A stretch of 35,231 bases of DNA from an uncultured Prevotellaceae bacterium (GTDB lineage: Bacteria; Bacteroidota; Bacteroidia; Bacteroidales; Muribaculaceae), in NCBI GenBank assembly GCA_947254205.1, contig CAMYCE010000008.1, forward strand, positions 1-35,231, read 5' to 3'. The notes under the pieces were generated by a model. It was not told the origin of the DNA. It made no database searches and saw only the letters and a program-made list of their open reading frames with translations. Below are positions 7,222-14,516 of this stretch, piece after piece; position 1 is the first letter of the stretch, and each line of letters begins with the position of its first letter. The translations under genes were made by a program, and so were the position numbers.

Positions 7222-7863
7222 ATGGCAGGTCATAAATGGTATGTAGTGTGGGTTGGCACCGAGCCGGGAATATGTGAAACTTGGGCCGAGTGTCAGCAAC
7301 GTGTTGTGGGCTATCCGGGAGCACGTTACAAGGGTTTCAAGTCGCGCGAAGAGGCTATATTGGCCTTTAGAGGTGATGGCGAGGTCGATAAAGACTTGAT
7401 TAGGGCCATCGCCAAAGCTCCCACTACTACCGTGAACTATGCCGCTATTCCCGAGATTTATCCGGGTAGCATTGCCGTTGACGGGGCGTGCAGCCAAAAT
7501 CCGGGTCCCATGGAATATCGTGGCGTGGAGGTGTTTTCGGGCAAGGAATTGTTTCGCCAAGGTCCTTTTGAAGATGGGACCAACAATGTTGGGGAGTTTC
7601 TTGCTATTGTGCATGCTCTTGCATGGCTCAACAATCAAGGAAAGAGCATGACGGCTATTTATAGCGATAGTCGCACTGCCATGTCGTGGGTGCGCAACAA
7701 GCATTGCAACACCAAGTTGGAGCGCACCGAGCGCAATGCCAAGTTGTTTGATATTGTGGCGCGTGCCGAGCATTGGTTGCAAACTCACACCTACACCAAC
7801 TTCATCATCAAGTGGCAAACTGACAAGTGGGGTGAGATTCCTGCCGATTTTGGGAGAAAATGA
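7222..7863 (+). CDS. Ribonuclease H with N-terminal viroplasmin (RNA-DNA hybrid binding) domain
   Basis: A 213-residue type-1 RNase H that cuts RNA in RNA-DNA hybrids. Residues 5-48 form the viroplasmin domain (KWYVVWVGTEPGICETW...GARYKGFKSREEA), known to bind hybrids. Residues 83-213 are the catalytic domain with the acidic residues D87 (VDGA), E125 (NVGEF), D149 (YSDSRT) and D209 (PADFGRK). The frame opens at a GTG at 7186, but a -7 box TAACTTTG at 7179-7186 overlaps it, so the ATG at 7222 is preferred; it directly precedes the conserved domain. Confidence 0.9.
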   Translation: MAGHKWYVVWVGTEPGICETWAECQQRVVGYPGARYKGFKSREEAILAFRGDGEVDKDLIRAIAKAPTTTVNYAAIPEIYPGSIAVDGACSQNPGPMEYRGVEVFSGKELFRQGPFEDGTNNVGEFLAIVHALAWLNNQGKSMTAIYSDSRTAMSWVRNKHCNTKLERTERNAKLFDIVARAEHWLQTHTYTNFIIKWQTDKWGEIPADFGRK

Positions 7864-7899
7864 CTGAGGGGCATAATTTTTGTAACACTACAAGGCACT

Positions 7900-8415
7900 A
7901 TGAAATATAGAAGCGAAGACGATAAATGCTATGGTGTGGCGGGAATGGCTGTGGGGCTGTCGATACTCGATGCCCACGACCTGTTTAATCGCATCACCAT
8001 CGATGCCGATGGATTGGACTGCATTGAATTTATGCCCGAATTTTATTTTCAAGGCAATCCGCGGCTCAGTGCCAAAGACTCGTGGCAGTGCTTGTATTCT
8101 CACTACCAAATTTCAATAGGGCTTGTGATTGCCGACACCGTGTGCCGAAAAATGATATTGGACCATGGCTGTGTTGACCGCAAATTGAAAAAGAACTTGC
8201 TTCAAGCCATTTGCGATGAGGGCAAGGCCATGTGTGAACTTGAAAAAGATGAAGTGGAGTCACTTTTTGATCGCTATTTCAGCCACATGGTGAGCGTGTT
8301 TTCCAACGCGCAGGTCAAAGATGCCATTCATCTGCTGGTCGATAAAATCAAAGAGCAGCGACAATTCTCGCGTGCCGAGCTCATTGAGCTCATGAGCGAG
8401 CTCTCCATTATATAA
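7900..8415 (+). CDS. Hypothetical protein, 171 residues
   Basis: I do not recognise this protein. It is soluble, acidic and predicted mostly helical, begins MKYRSEDDKCYGVAGMAVGLSILDAHDLF, has a conserved-looking FMPEFYFQGNPRLSAKDSW segment, and ends in a charged helix (VDKIKEQRQFSRAELIELMSELSII). No signal peptide and no membrane segment. It begins 36 bases after the RNase H gene, with codon use like its neighbours, and is probably cotranscribed with that gene. The four cysteines are scattered and do not form an obvious metal motif. Confidence 0.7.
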   Translation: MKYRSEDDKCYGVAGMAVGLSILDAHDLFNRITIDADGLDCIEFMPEFYFQGNPRLSAKDSWQCLYSHYQISIGLVIADTVCRKMILDHGCVDRKLKKNLLQAICDEGKAMCELEKDEVESLFDRYFSHMVSVFSNAQVKDAIHLLVDKIKEQRQFSRAELIELMSELSII

Positions 8416-8458
8416 AAAACAGGGCTTCAATCCGCCTTTTTAAAAAATTGCATGTAGC

Positions 8459-9685
8459 ATGAAGGTAGTTCTCATCAATCGCAGCGACGCGCAAGGTGGT
8501 GCAGCAATTGCATCGCATCGCTTGTTGCAGTCGCTGTGCGGTTGTGGCATCGAGGCCACGATGCTGGTGGTCGACAAGCAGAGCGATAGCGACAACGTGA
8601 ATGTGGTGGGGCTACCTGTGGCCAATTCTTGCAACTTCTTGATTGAGCGTCTGGCCATTTTCTTGCAAAATGGCTTGAATCGCAAAACGCTGTTTAAAAT
8701 CGACACTTGCACCCATGGCGCATCGTTGTGGCGGCACCCTGCCGTGAAACAAGCCGATGTGGTGGTGCTGGGCTGGGTGGCGCAAGGCACAATTTCGCTC
8801 AAGGGCATTGCCCGCATAGCAGCACTGGGCAAGCCTGTTGTGTGGATTATGCACGACTTGTGGAATTGCACGGGGGTGTGCCACTGTCCCTTGCAGTGCA
8901 CTCGCTATCGGTCGACTTGTGAAGCCTGCCCGTTGCTTGGCAGTGGTGGGCACGACCTTGCCACTCGCACTCAACGTCGCAAGCAATCACTCTATGATAG
9001 CCACCCCATTCACTTTGTGGCTGTGAGCCGGTGGGTAAAAGATTGCTGCGTTGCCAGCAGCCTCATGCGTCAAAGCCATGTCACGGTGATACCCAACACT
9101 TTGCCTGTTCAAGACTTTGAGCCCTCGTTTTTGCCCAATGAAGATTATGGGCTGCCTGCCCACAAAAAAATATTTGTGATGGGAGCCGCTCGGCTCGACG
9201 ATCCCATCAAGGGTTTAGACCGGCTCATCAACATCACTCGCTACATGGCCACCCACAAGCCCGGCTTGGCACAGCAATGCCACCTGCTACTCTATGGCGA
9301 CATGAAAAATCCACAGTTGCTTCAACAGCTTGCCATTTCTCACACATGGATAGGATACACGCGGCACATTAATGCTGTGTATCGTGCCGCTCACGGCATC
9401 ATTTCACCCTCATGGGGCGAGTCGTTTGGCTACACGTTGCTCGAAGGCATCGCCAGCGGTTGTGCGGCAGTGACCTTCGACAATGGCGGGCAGGTCGATA
9501 TTGTGGAGCACAAGAAAACGGGCTATATTGCTCGCGAAAACGATATAGCCGACTTTGTGCAGGGCATGGAGTGGGTGGTCAACAACCCCATTGATCGACA
9601 ATTCCTGCACAATGCTATGCAAGAAAAATTCAACAATAGCATAGTAGCCGGGCAGTTTATCGAGCTTTTTAAAAAAATTGTTTAA
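8459..9685 (+). CDS. Glycosyltransferase family 4 (GT-B)
   Basis: A 408-residue GT-B glycosyltransferase. The N-terminal half starts MKVVLINRSDAQGGAAIASHRLLQSL, typical of Bacteroidetes WcaC-like enzymes, with WIMHDLWNCTGVCHCPLQC further on. The C-terminal donor-binding half has HGIISPSWGESFGYTLLEGIASGCAAVTFDNGGQVDIV, where the E-x7-E type motif is recognisable. Such enzymes build surface polysaccharide or LPS glycans in the cytoplasm. It stands 43 bases after the previous gene. Acceptor and donor cannot be assigned; there is no larger glycan cluster around it. Confidence 0.88.
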   Translation: MKVVLINRSDAQGGAAIASHRLLQSLCGCGIEATMLVVDKQSDSDNVNVVGLPVANSCNFLIERLAIFLQNGLNRKTLFKIDTCTHGASLWRHPAVKQADVVVLGWVAQGTISLKGIARIAALGKPVVWIMHDLWNCTGVCHCPLQCTRYRSTCEACPLLGSGGHDLATRTQRRKQSLYDSHPIHFVAVSRWVKDCCVASSLMRQSHVTVIPNTLPVQDFEPSFLPNEDYGLPAHKKIFVMGAARLDDPIKGLDRLINITRYMATHKPGLAQQCHLLLYGDMKNPQLLQQLAISHTWIGYTRHINAVYRAAHGIISPSWGESFGYTLLEGIASGCAAVTFDNGGQVDIVEHKKTGYIARENDIADFVQGMEWVVNNPIDRQFLHNAMQEKFNNSIVAGQFIELFKKIV

Positions 9686-9773
9686 CAAAAAATATCACAT
9701 GCGATGCAACCACGACCTGCAAGATCGTGTGATTGTTGCACATGGCGATAAAAACTATAAAGAAGAATTAAAG

Positions 9774-10553
9774 ATGCAAACCGTTTTGTTTCATAGCACC
9801 ATTTTTGGTCCCATTCACAGCCGTCGCCTTGGCTCATCGCTGGGCGTTAACCTCATGCCCAACGATGGCAAAGTGTGCTCGTTTGACTGTGTGTATTGCG
9901 AGGCAGGCTACAATGCTCAAGGGCGAGGCAAAGATGGCATTCCCAGCCGTGCCAGTGTGAAAAAACAGCTCAAAAAGAAACTCGAAGCCATGCAGGCCGA
10001 GGGTGCCCCACTCGATGTGATCACCTTTTCGGGCAATGGTGAGCCCACTCTGCACCCCGACTTTAAGGGCGTGGTGCACGATGTGATATTGCTTCGCAAC
10101 ACCTATTATCCCAATGCCAAAGTGAGCGTGTTGAGCAACGCCACCATGTGTGGCAAGCCCGAAGTGGCCGAGGCTCTCAAGATGGTCGATAACAACATTC
10201 TCAAGCTCGACTCGGCTATCGCATCTACCCTCAAGGCAATGAATCAACCCCTCAGCCCCAACTGCCTGCCACAAGGGGTGATTGAAGACCTCAGGCAATT
10301 TGGCGACCAGTGCATCGTTCAAACCATGTTTTTGCGAGGCGAGCACGATGGCAAACCCATCGACAACACCACCGATGAGGAAATAGAGGCCCTCATTGCT
10401 GCCTACAAGCGCATTGCCCCCCAATCGGTGATGGTGTATAGCATCGACCGCCCCACGCCCGAGCAAAACCTCCAAAAAATCTCAAAAGAGGAACTTGACC
10501 AAATAGCAGAGCGCATCAAGGCTGCCGGCATCACCATCTACGGCAACCCCTAA
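9774..10553 (+). CDS. Radical SAM protein (COG0731-like)
   Basis: A 259-residue radical S-adenosylmethionine enzyme. The cluster motif CSFDCVYC (CxxxCxxC) is at about residues 33-40, followed by ITFSGNGEPTLHPDFKGVV, the SAM-binding GNGEPT motif, and VSVLSNATM. It resembles the wybutosine-related Fe-S oxidoreductase group found throughout bacteria, whose substrate is mostly unknown. The frame is open back to 9678, overlapping the glycosyltransferase, but the conserved start MQTVLFHSTIFGPIHSRRLG at 9774 is preferred; 9699 is an alternative ATG. Confidence 0.82.
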   Translation: MQTVLFHSTIFGPIHSRRLGSSLGVNLMPNDGKVCSFDCVYCEAGYNAQGRGKDGIPSRASVKKQLKKKLEAMQAEGAPLDVITFSGNGEPTLHPDFKGVVHDVILLRNTYYPNAKVSVLSNATMCGKPEVAEALKMVDNNILKLDSAIASTLKAMNQPLSPNCLPQGVIEDLRQFGDQCIVQTMFLRGEHDGKPIDNTTDEEIEALIAAYKRIAPQSVMVYSIDRPTPEQNLQKISKEELDQIAERIKAAGITIYGNP

Positions 10554-10591
10554 ACAATTTTTTTGAGCAAAAATGTGTAGCTAAGTTCAAC

Positions 10592-10807
10592 ATGGTAGAG
10601 TTGTTGATTTCGGATATAATTCACAATAATGACTTGATTGCTTCGGAGCCTTCAAATCATCATGGCTTTGTGCGCTCTCCACTGAATTACACAGGAGGGA
10701 AATACAAACTTTTGTATCATACTCACGACAGAACTCACAATGCAACCGATGAGGTTTTCATTTCCAACTATCAACCTGTGCAACAACAACTAAATCTTGA
10801 ATTTTAG
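10592..10807 (+). pseudogene. Remnant of D12-class DNA adenine methyltransferase (N-terminus joined to C-terminal tail)
   Basis: The 71-codon frame contains VRSPLNYTGGKYKLL, the SAM-binding start motif of D12/Dam-type N6-adenine DNA methyltransferases (SPLNYxGGK), and then jumps to THNATDEVFISNYQPVQQ, which resembles the C-terminal tail of the same family. The whole central catalytic part, including the DPPY motif, is missing, so it cannot be an active enzyme. The stretch is more AT-rich than its neighbours. The sequence supports an internally deleted methyltransferase; a real short protein of unknown role is the less likely alternative. Confidence 0.6.
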
Positions 10808-10818
10808 ATTTAGAGCCG

Positions 10819-11220
10819 GTGGCACAAAGATCTAAATATAAATATTTGGTTATGAGTTATAATTCAGAGGGGATAATGAAGCAAGAAGATATTGTTGAAA
10901 TATTGTCTAAATATGGTTCTGTGGCATTGGAGCAATTTCAATACACACGCTTTAAAAGTAATAATAATGGGCTTTCAAAGACAAAGAAACATGTCTTTGA
11001 GCGGCTATATCTGAATCGGTATTATCCACGATTCAGAGCAGTGCGCACTGTTGTATTGTATGGAAGTGAGAAAGAGGAGATAGCAGAGATTCAAGTAGGA
11101 TTTTTGTTGAATGCCCATGGTAAGCTTGTTTTAGGAATTAAAGCTCCCAAACTCTTTAAGAGGGCCATTAATAATCTATTAAGCTATTGGAGTGATGGGA
11201 GTGATGAGGCGGGGGCGTGA
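10819..11220 (+). pseudogene. Second remnant of D12-class DNA adenine methyltransferase (C-terminal half)
   Basis: The frame opens just after a stop at 10798-10800 and encodes SKYKYLVMSYNSEGIMKQEDIVEILSKYG...YTRFKSNNNGLSKTKKHVFERLYL. The (L/F)SYNSEG and RFKS...KKHVxExL elements are typical of the C-terminal half of D12/Dam-type methyltransferases. The first half is absent. After it comes about 70 residues (NRYYPRFRAVRTVVLYGSE and onward) that I cannot assign. The only candidate start is a GTG at 10819. The end overlaps the beginning of the LD-carboxypeptidase gene. Together with the preceding fragment it looks like the scar of a lost restriction-modification or phage methyltransferase gene. 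Confidence 0.55.
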
Positions 11221-12151
11221 GTTGCAGGTGGGCGATAGGGTGGCTATTGTGGCACCGTCGGGGGCTGTGGCTCCTGAGCTGATAGAGGGGGCTGTTGCGG
11301 CTCTTGAGCGTTGTGGCTTGCGTGCTGTGGTTGGGAAGCATGCTTTGGGCTACTACAAGGCTCATCATGCTATTGCCCTTGCTGGCACGATTGAGCAACG
11401 GTTGCACGACTTGCAATGGGCTGTCAATAGCGACGACATTGCTGCCATTTGGTGTGCTCGTGGAGGATATGGCGCTGTGCAGTTGCTCGACGCTCTCGAC
11501 TTGTCGGCCTTGACTCGCAGCCCTAAATGGCTCATTGGTTTTAGCGACATCAGCGCGTTGCATGCCGCTTTTTTCAATGCCGGCATGATGAGCATTCACG
11601 CTCCCATGGCCAAGCATTTGACCCAGCATGGCACCACCGATGAGGTGATGCTCCCCTTGTTGCAATTTTTGATGGGAAAAGACGTCTTTCCTGTCTATCA
11701 CCAGCCATTTCACCCTTTTAATCGCTTGGGTAAGGCCACCGCTACTATCACGGGTGGCAATTTAGCTGTGTTGAGTGCTCTTGTTGCTACACCTTATAAT
11801 ATGCTGTTACCCGGGCATATTCTTTTTATTGAAGACATTGCCGAGGAGATTTATCGTGTTGAGCGGTTGCTCTACCAGCTGAAGTTGTCGGGAGTTTTGC
11901 CCCGCCTTGCAGGCCTGATTGTTGGCCACTTCACACGCTATCATGTTGATGGCTTGCCTTGTGACAGCAACGACGGCGATGAGCACCAAGCTATGTATGG
12001 CATGATTGCTGATATGGTGAAGGATTATGACTATCCGGTAGTATTTGATTTTCCTATTGGGCATGTAGCGCACAACGTTTCCATGATTGAAGGGGCAAAG
12101 GCAACTCTTGCAGTAGAATCAGGGGCAACACATCTTTCTTTTGAACTTTGA
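11195..12151 (+). CDS. LD-carboxypeptidase (peptidase S66 family)
   Basis: A 318-residue serine peptidase of family S66 (LdcA type), which removes the terminal D-alanine from tetrapeptide muropeptides during peptidoglycan recycling in the cytoplasm. The N-terminus VGDRVAIVAPSGAV, the oxyanion and nucleophile region WCARGGYGAVQLLD and GFSDISALHAAF (catalytic Ser in GFSD), the Glu in ILFIEDIAEEIYRVERLL and the His in FPIGHVAHN form the Ser-Glu-His set. No signal peptide is seen. Starts at GTG 11192, ATG 11195 or ATG 11204 are all possible; it overlaps the methyltransferase remnant upstream, so its promoter may have been disturbed by the insertion or decay there. Confidence 0.9.
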   Translation: MGVMRRGRELQVGDRVAIVAPSGAVAPELIEGAVAALERCGLRAVVGKHALGYYKAHHAIALAGTIEQRLHDLQWAVNSDDIAAIWCARGGYGAVQLLDALDLSALTRSPKWLIGFSDISALHAAFFNAGMMSIHAPMAKHLTQHGTTDEVMLPLLQFLMGKDVFPVYHQPFHPFNRLGKATATITGGNLAVLSALVATPYNMLLPGHILFIEDIAEEIYRVERLLYQLKLSGVLPRLAGLIVGHFTRYHVDGLPCDSNDGDEHQAMYGMIADMVKDYDYPVVFDFPIGHVAHNVSMIEGAKATLAVESGATHLSFEL

Positions 12152-12311
12152 TGACCAGTTAAACGCTTCCTTGTTTAATGACTGATTGTGTGTTGGTTAT
12201 GAACTTCTTATTTTAATGTTAAGCAATTTTAACTAAAAAATAAGGTTCAACCATTTGGCAAATTGTTGTAAAGGTTGTAATTTTGTAATGATTTCAAAAA
12301 CGAAATGTTTT

Positions 12312-12319
12312 TAAATTTG
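12312..12319 (+). promoter_or_regulatory. -7 box of the Fur/PerR gene
   Basis: TAAATTTG fits TAnnTTTG and lies 23 bases before the ATG at 12343. A TTTG at 12282-12285 is 26 bases upstream, longer than the usual 19-21, so the -33 element is uncertain. The 190-base gap before it (12152-12342) is AT-rich and contains a short hairpin GTTAA/TTAAC at 12219-12234. Confidence 0.45.
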
Positions 12320-12342
12320 AAATCAGTTAAATTTTTGACTAA

Positions 12343-12771
12343 ATGGAAACAGTGACCCAACATCTCAAATCGCATGGCATACGCCCCTCGGTGCAACGTG
12401 TGGCAATCATGAAATATCTCATGGAGCATCACACCCACCCCACGGCCGAAACCATCTATGTTGACCTGCGGGAAACTGTGCCCACCCTCTCGCGCACCAC
12501 AGTCTACAACACGCTCCAGTTGCTGGCTTCGTGCCATGCCATCAACATTTTGAGCATCGACAAGCGCAACATGCACTATGACGGTCGCACCGAGCCACAC
12601 GCCCACTTTTTGTGTCAATGTTGTGGCAAAATCGTTGATGTGGAGGTCGATGCCCACTTGCATGAGCACCTTTACTCAAGCGAGCAATTCAAGGTTGAGC
12701 AAGTGGAGCTCAACTACACGGGTGTGTGCCACGAGTGTGCTCGCAAGGCACAAGCTAGTGATGAAAACTAA
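12343..12771 (+). CDS. Fur family transcriptional regulator (PerR-like)
   Basis: A 142-residue metal-dependent repressor. The winged-helix domain covers about residues 1-82 (HGIRPSVQRVAIMKYLMEHHTHPTAETIYVDL...LSRTTVYNTLQLLAS), and the dimerisation domain holds the metal ligands in MHYDGRTEPHAHFLC and two cysteine pairs (CQCC and CHEC) that would make the structural zinc site. The presence of the rubrerythrin gene 83 bases downstream suggests a PerR-type peroxide sensor rather than an iron-uptake Fur, which is an inference. Separation into PerR needs the Asp ligand and target genes to be checked. Confidence 0.88.
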   Translation: METVTQHLKSHGIRPSVQRVAIMKYLMEHHTHPTAETIYVDLRETVPTLSRTTVYNTLQLLASCHAINILSIDKRNMHYDGRTEPHAHFLCQCCGKIVDVEVDAHLHEHLYSSEQFKVEQVELNYTGVCHECARKAQASDEN

Positions 12772-12780
12772 AAAATGATA

Positions 12781-12798
12781 GGGCAATAGGTTTTGCCC
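12781..12798 (+). terminator. Short hairpin between perR-like gene and rubrerythrin
   Basis: GGGCAA pairs with TTGCCC around a six-base loop, followed by A-rich, not T-rich, DNA. It may be an attenuator or mRNA processing/stability element in the 83-base gap rather than a true terminator. Confidence 0.3.
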
Positions 12799-12854
12799 AT
12801 GGAAAAAATACTAATAACTAATAATTAATTCACTTTATTTAAAATTCTAACGTT

Positions 12855-13403
12855 ATGGCTAAAAAATGGATTTGCACAGTGTGCGGTTATGTAGCTGAAG
12901 GAGAAACTGCTCCCGAAAAATGTCCTCAATGTGGTGTTCCTGCATCAAAATTCAAGGAAATGAGCAACGAAGGTATTCAATTTGCTTGCGAGCATGAGCT
13001 TGGTGTTGCTCAAGGTGTTGACGAAGAAATTTTGCAAGGTTTGCGCGACAACTTCAATGGAGAGTGCAGCGAAGTGGGCATGTATATTGCCATGGCTCGT
13101 CAAGCCGATCGCGAGGGCTATCCCGAAATTGCCGAAGCTTTCAAGCGTTATGCCTATGAAGAAGCCGACCACGCTTCTCGCTTTGCCGAGTTGCTGGGTG
13201 AAGTGGTTTGGGACACCAAAACCAACCTCGAAAAGCGCATGATGGCCGAGTCGGGTGCTTGCGAAGGCAAACTTGCCATTGCCAAGAAGGCTAAGGCTCT
13301 CAACCTCGACGCTATTCACGACACAGTGCACGAAATGGCCAAAGACGAAGCACGTCATGGTAAGGGATTTGAAGGTCTCTACAATCGTTACTTCAAGAAA
13401 TAA
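12855..13403 (+). CDS. Rubrerythrin with N-terminal rubredoxin domain (reverse rubrerythrin type)
   Basis: A 182-residue cytoplasmic peroxide reductase. The rubredoxin-like iron site comes first, with C7-x2-C10 and C23-x2-C26 (CTVCG and CPQCG), followed by a ferritin-like di-iron domain with the helix motifs ECSEVGMYIAMARQA, YEEADHASRF and DEARHGKGF (ExxH pairs). Classical rubrerythrins have the domains in the opposite order, so this is the reverse type. It uses electrons from NADH-linked reductases to convert hydrogen peroxide to water in anaerobes. It follows a Fur/PerR gene and ends before a strong terminator at 13442. Confidence 0.93.
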   Translation: MAKKWICTVCGYVAEGETAPEKCPQCGVPASKFKEMSNEGIQFACEHELGVAQGVDEEILQGLRDNFNGECSEVGMYIAMARQADREGYPEIAEAFKRYAYEEADHASRFAELLGEVVWDTKTNLEKRMMAESGACEGKLAIAKKAKALNLDAIHDTVHEMAKDEARHGKGFEGLYNRYFKK

Positions 13404-13441
13404 ATCGAATTTCATTACGATTTTCTCATGATTCGAAGTTG

Positions 13442-13478
13442 CCTGCCGGGAATAATCTCGGCAGGTCTCTTTTTTTTG
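13442..13478 (+). terminator. Rho-independent terminator after rubrerythrin
   Basis: CCTGCCG pairs with CGGCAGG (stem 7 bp plus a wobble) around an AT-rich loop, followed by TCT and a run of eight T. The T run also supplies the TTTG -33 box of the next promoter (13475-13478), so the two signals overlap. Confidence 0.85.
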
Positions 13479-13506
13479 TGGAGCGAAAATTATTTGCCTA
13501 AATTTG
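13475..13506 (+). promoter_or_regulatory. Consensus Bacteroidetes promoter of the acyltransferase gene
   Basis: TTTG (13475-13478), 20 bases, then TAAATTTG (13499-13506): a full match to the Bacteroidetes pattern. The gene ATG at 13515 is only eight bases after the -7 box, so the leader is a few bases at most. This also rules out the upstream in-frame ATG at 13428. Confidence 0.7.
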
Positions 13507-13514
13507 TGGCCATT

Positions 13515-14516
13515 ATGCAACCAAACAGCACTTTCAACAGTCTTGACGTGGCCAAACTTGTGGCTTCGTTTCTCGTGGTGGCCATTCACGCCACCCCGGT
13601 GGCCCCGGTGGCAAGCACGGTGTTGATAGGGGTTTTTGCTCGCATGGCAGTGCCTTTCTTCTTTGTGGTGAGTGCCTTTTTCTTTTTTCGCAAAGAAACC
13701 GATGTCGCTAAACTCAAGCATTATCTTGGGCGCATGGCGTGGCTCTATGTGTTTTGGCTTGTGGTGGGCTTGCCTTTGGTGATTGATCGCTCATTTGTGC
13801 ACCATGCCGGTGGCTTGGGTGCCGACTTGTTGATATTTGCTCGCAACCTGTTGCTCAATAGCACATTCAGGGGCTCGTGGTTTATCATGGCACTCATGCT
13901 TGCCATTCCTTTGGTTTATTTTTTGAGCCGTCGCCTATCGACATGGTGGGTGCTATTGCCGGGCTTGTGTTGTTATGTGCCTCTCACTTTGCTCTCCAAC
14001 TACTATCACTATTTGCCTGTGCAGGGGCGCAATGCCTTTGACTGGCTGTTTAGCCACTTGGGCTACATTCACAATAGCTTTTTGGTTGCTATTGTGTTTT
14101 GTGCCTTGGGCAAGCTCATAGCCGAGCATGAGGAGCGGTTGAGGCGGGTGTCTCGTGGTTGGTTGATTGTGGCTCTTGGGTTGGTGATTGTAGCCTCAAT
14201 TGTTGAGGTGTTGAGCCACCGTGCCTATTTCGGAGATTTATACTTCATGTTGCTACCTGCTACTGTGGTGCTCATGCTCAGCTTGTTGCGCTGTGAAATA
14301 AAATTGCCGTGGAACTATGCCCTCATGCGCAACCAAAGCACCATCACCTATTTTGCTCACTTCAGTGTCATCTACTATCTCACAGGGGCAACCAATGCCT
14401 GCCATGTGACATGGGGCACCTATTTGCTGATATTGACCATGTGCTATTTCCTCACCCTTGCCATGCGATGGCTGTCGCAGTTGCCACACTTGGACCGGCT
14501 CAAGCGTGCTTTTTGA
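13515..14516 (+). CDS. Acyltransferase 3 family membrane protein
   Basis: A 333-residue integral membrane protein with about ten hydrophobic segments (for example LVASFLVVAIHATPVAPVAST, AVPFFFVVSAFFFF, LYVFWLVVGLPLVI, GWLIVALGLVIVASIVEVL). The N-terminal SLDVAKLVASFLVVAIHA segment with its conserved His is typical of acyltransferase 3 (O-acetyltransferase) proteins that modify surface sugars, and GSWFIMALMLAIPLVYF fits the family. Substrate unknown. The 3' end overlaps the 3' end of the convergent GH3 gene by 17 bases. The start at 13515 follows directly from the promoter position. Confidence 0.85.
   Translation: MQPNSTFNSLDVAKLVASFLVVAIHATPVAPVASTVLIGVFARMAVPFFFVVSAFFFFRKETDVAKLKHYLGRMAWLYVFWLVVGLPLVIDRSFVHHAGGLGADLLIFARNLLLNSTFRGSWFIMALMLAIPLVYFLSRRLSTWWVLLPGLCCYVPLTLLSNYYHYLPVQGRNAFDWLFSHLGYIHNSFLVAIVFCALGKLIAEHEERLRRVSRGWLIVALGLVIVASIVEVLSHRAYFGDLYFMLLPATVVLMLSLLRCEIKLPWNYALMRNQSTITYFAHFSVIYYLTGATNACHVTWGTYLLILTMCYFLTLAMRWLSQLPHLDRLKRAF

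Noticed and set aside
12176..12188. TAATGACTGATTG-like bases resembling the end of the 181-bp element
   Set aside because: About 12 of 13 bases match, but no second end, no body similarity and no duplication are present nearby; chance or a very old remnant cannot be told apart.
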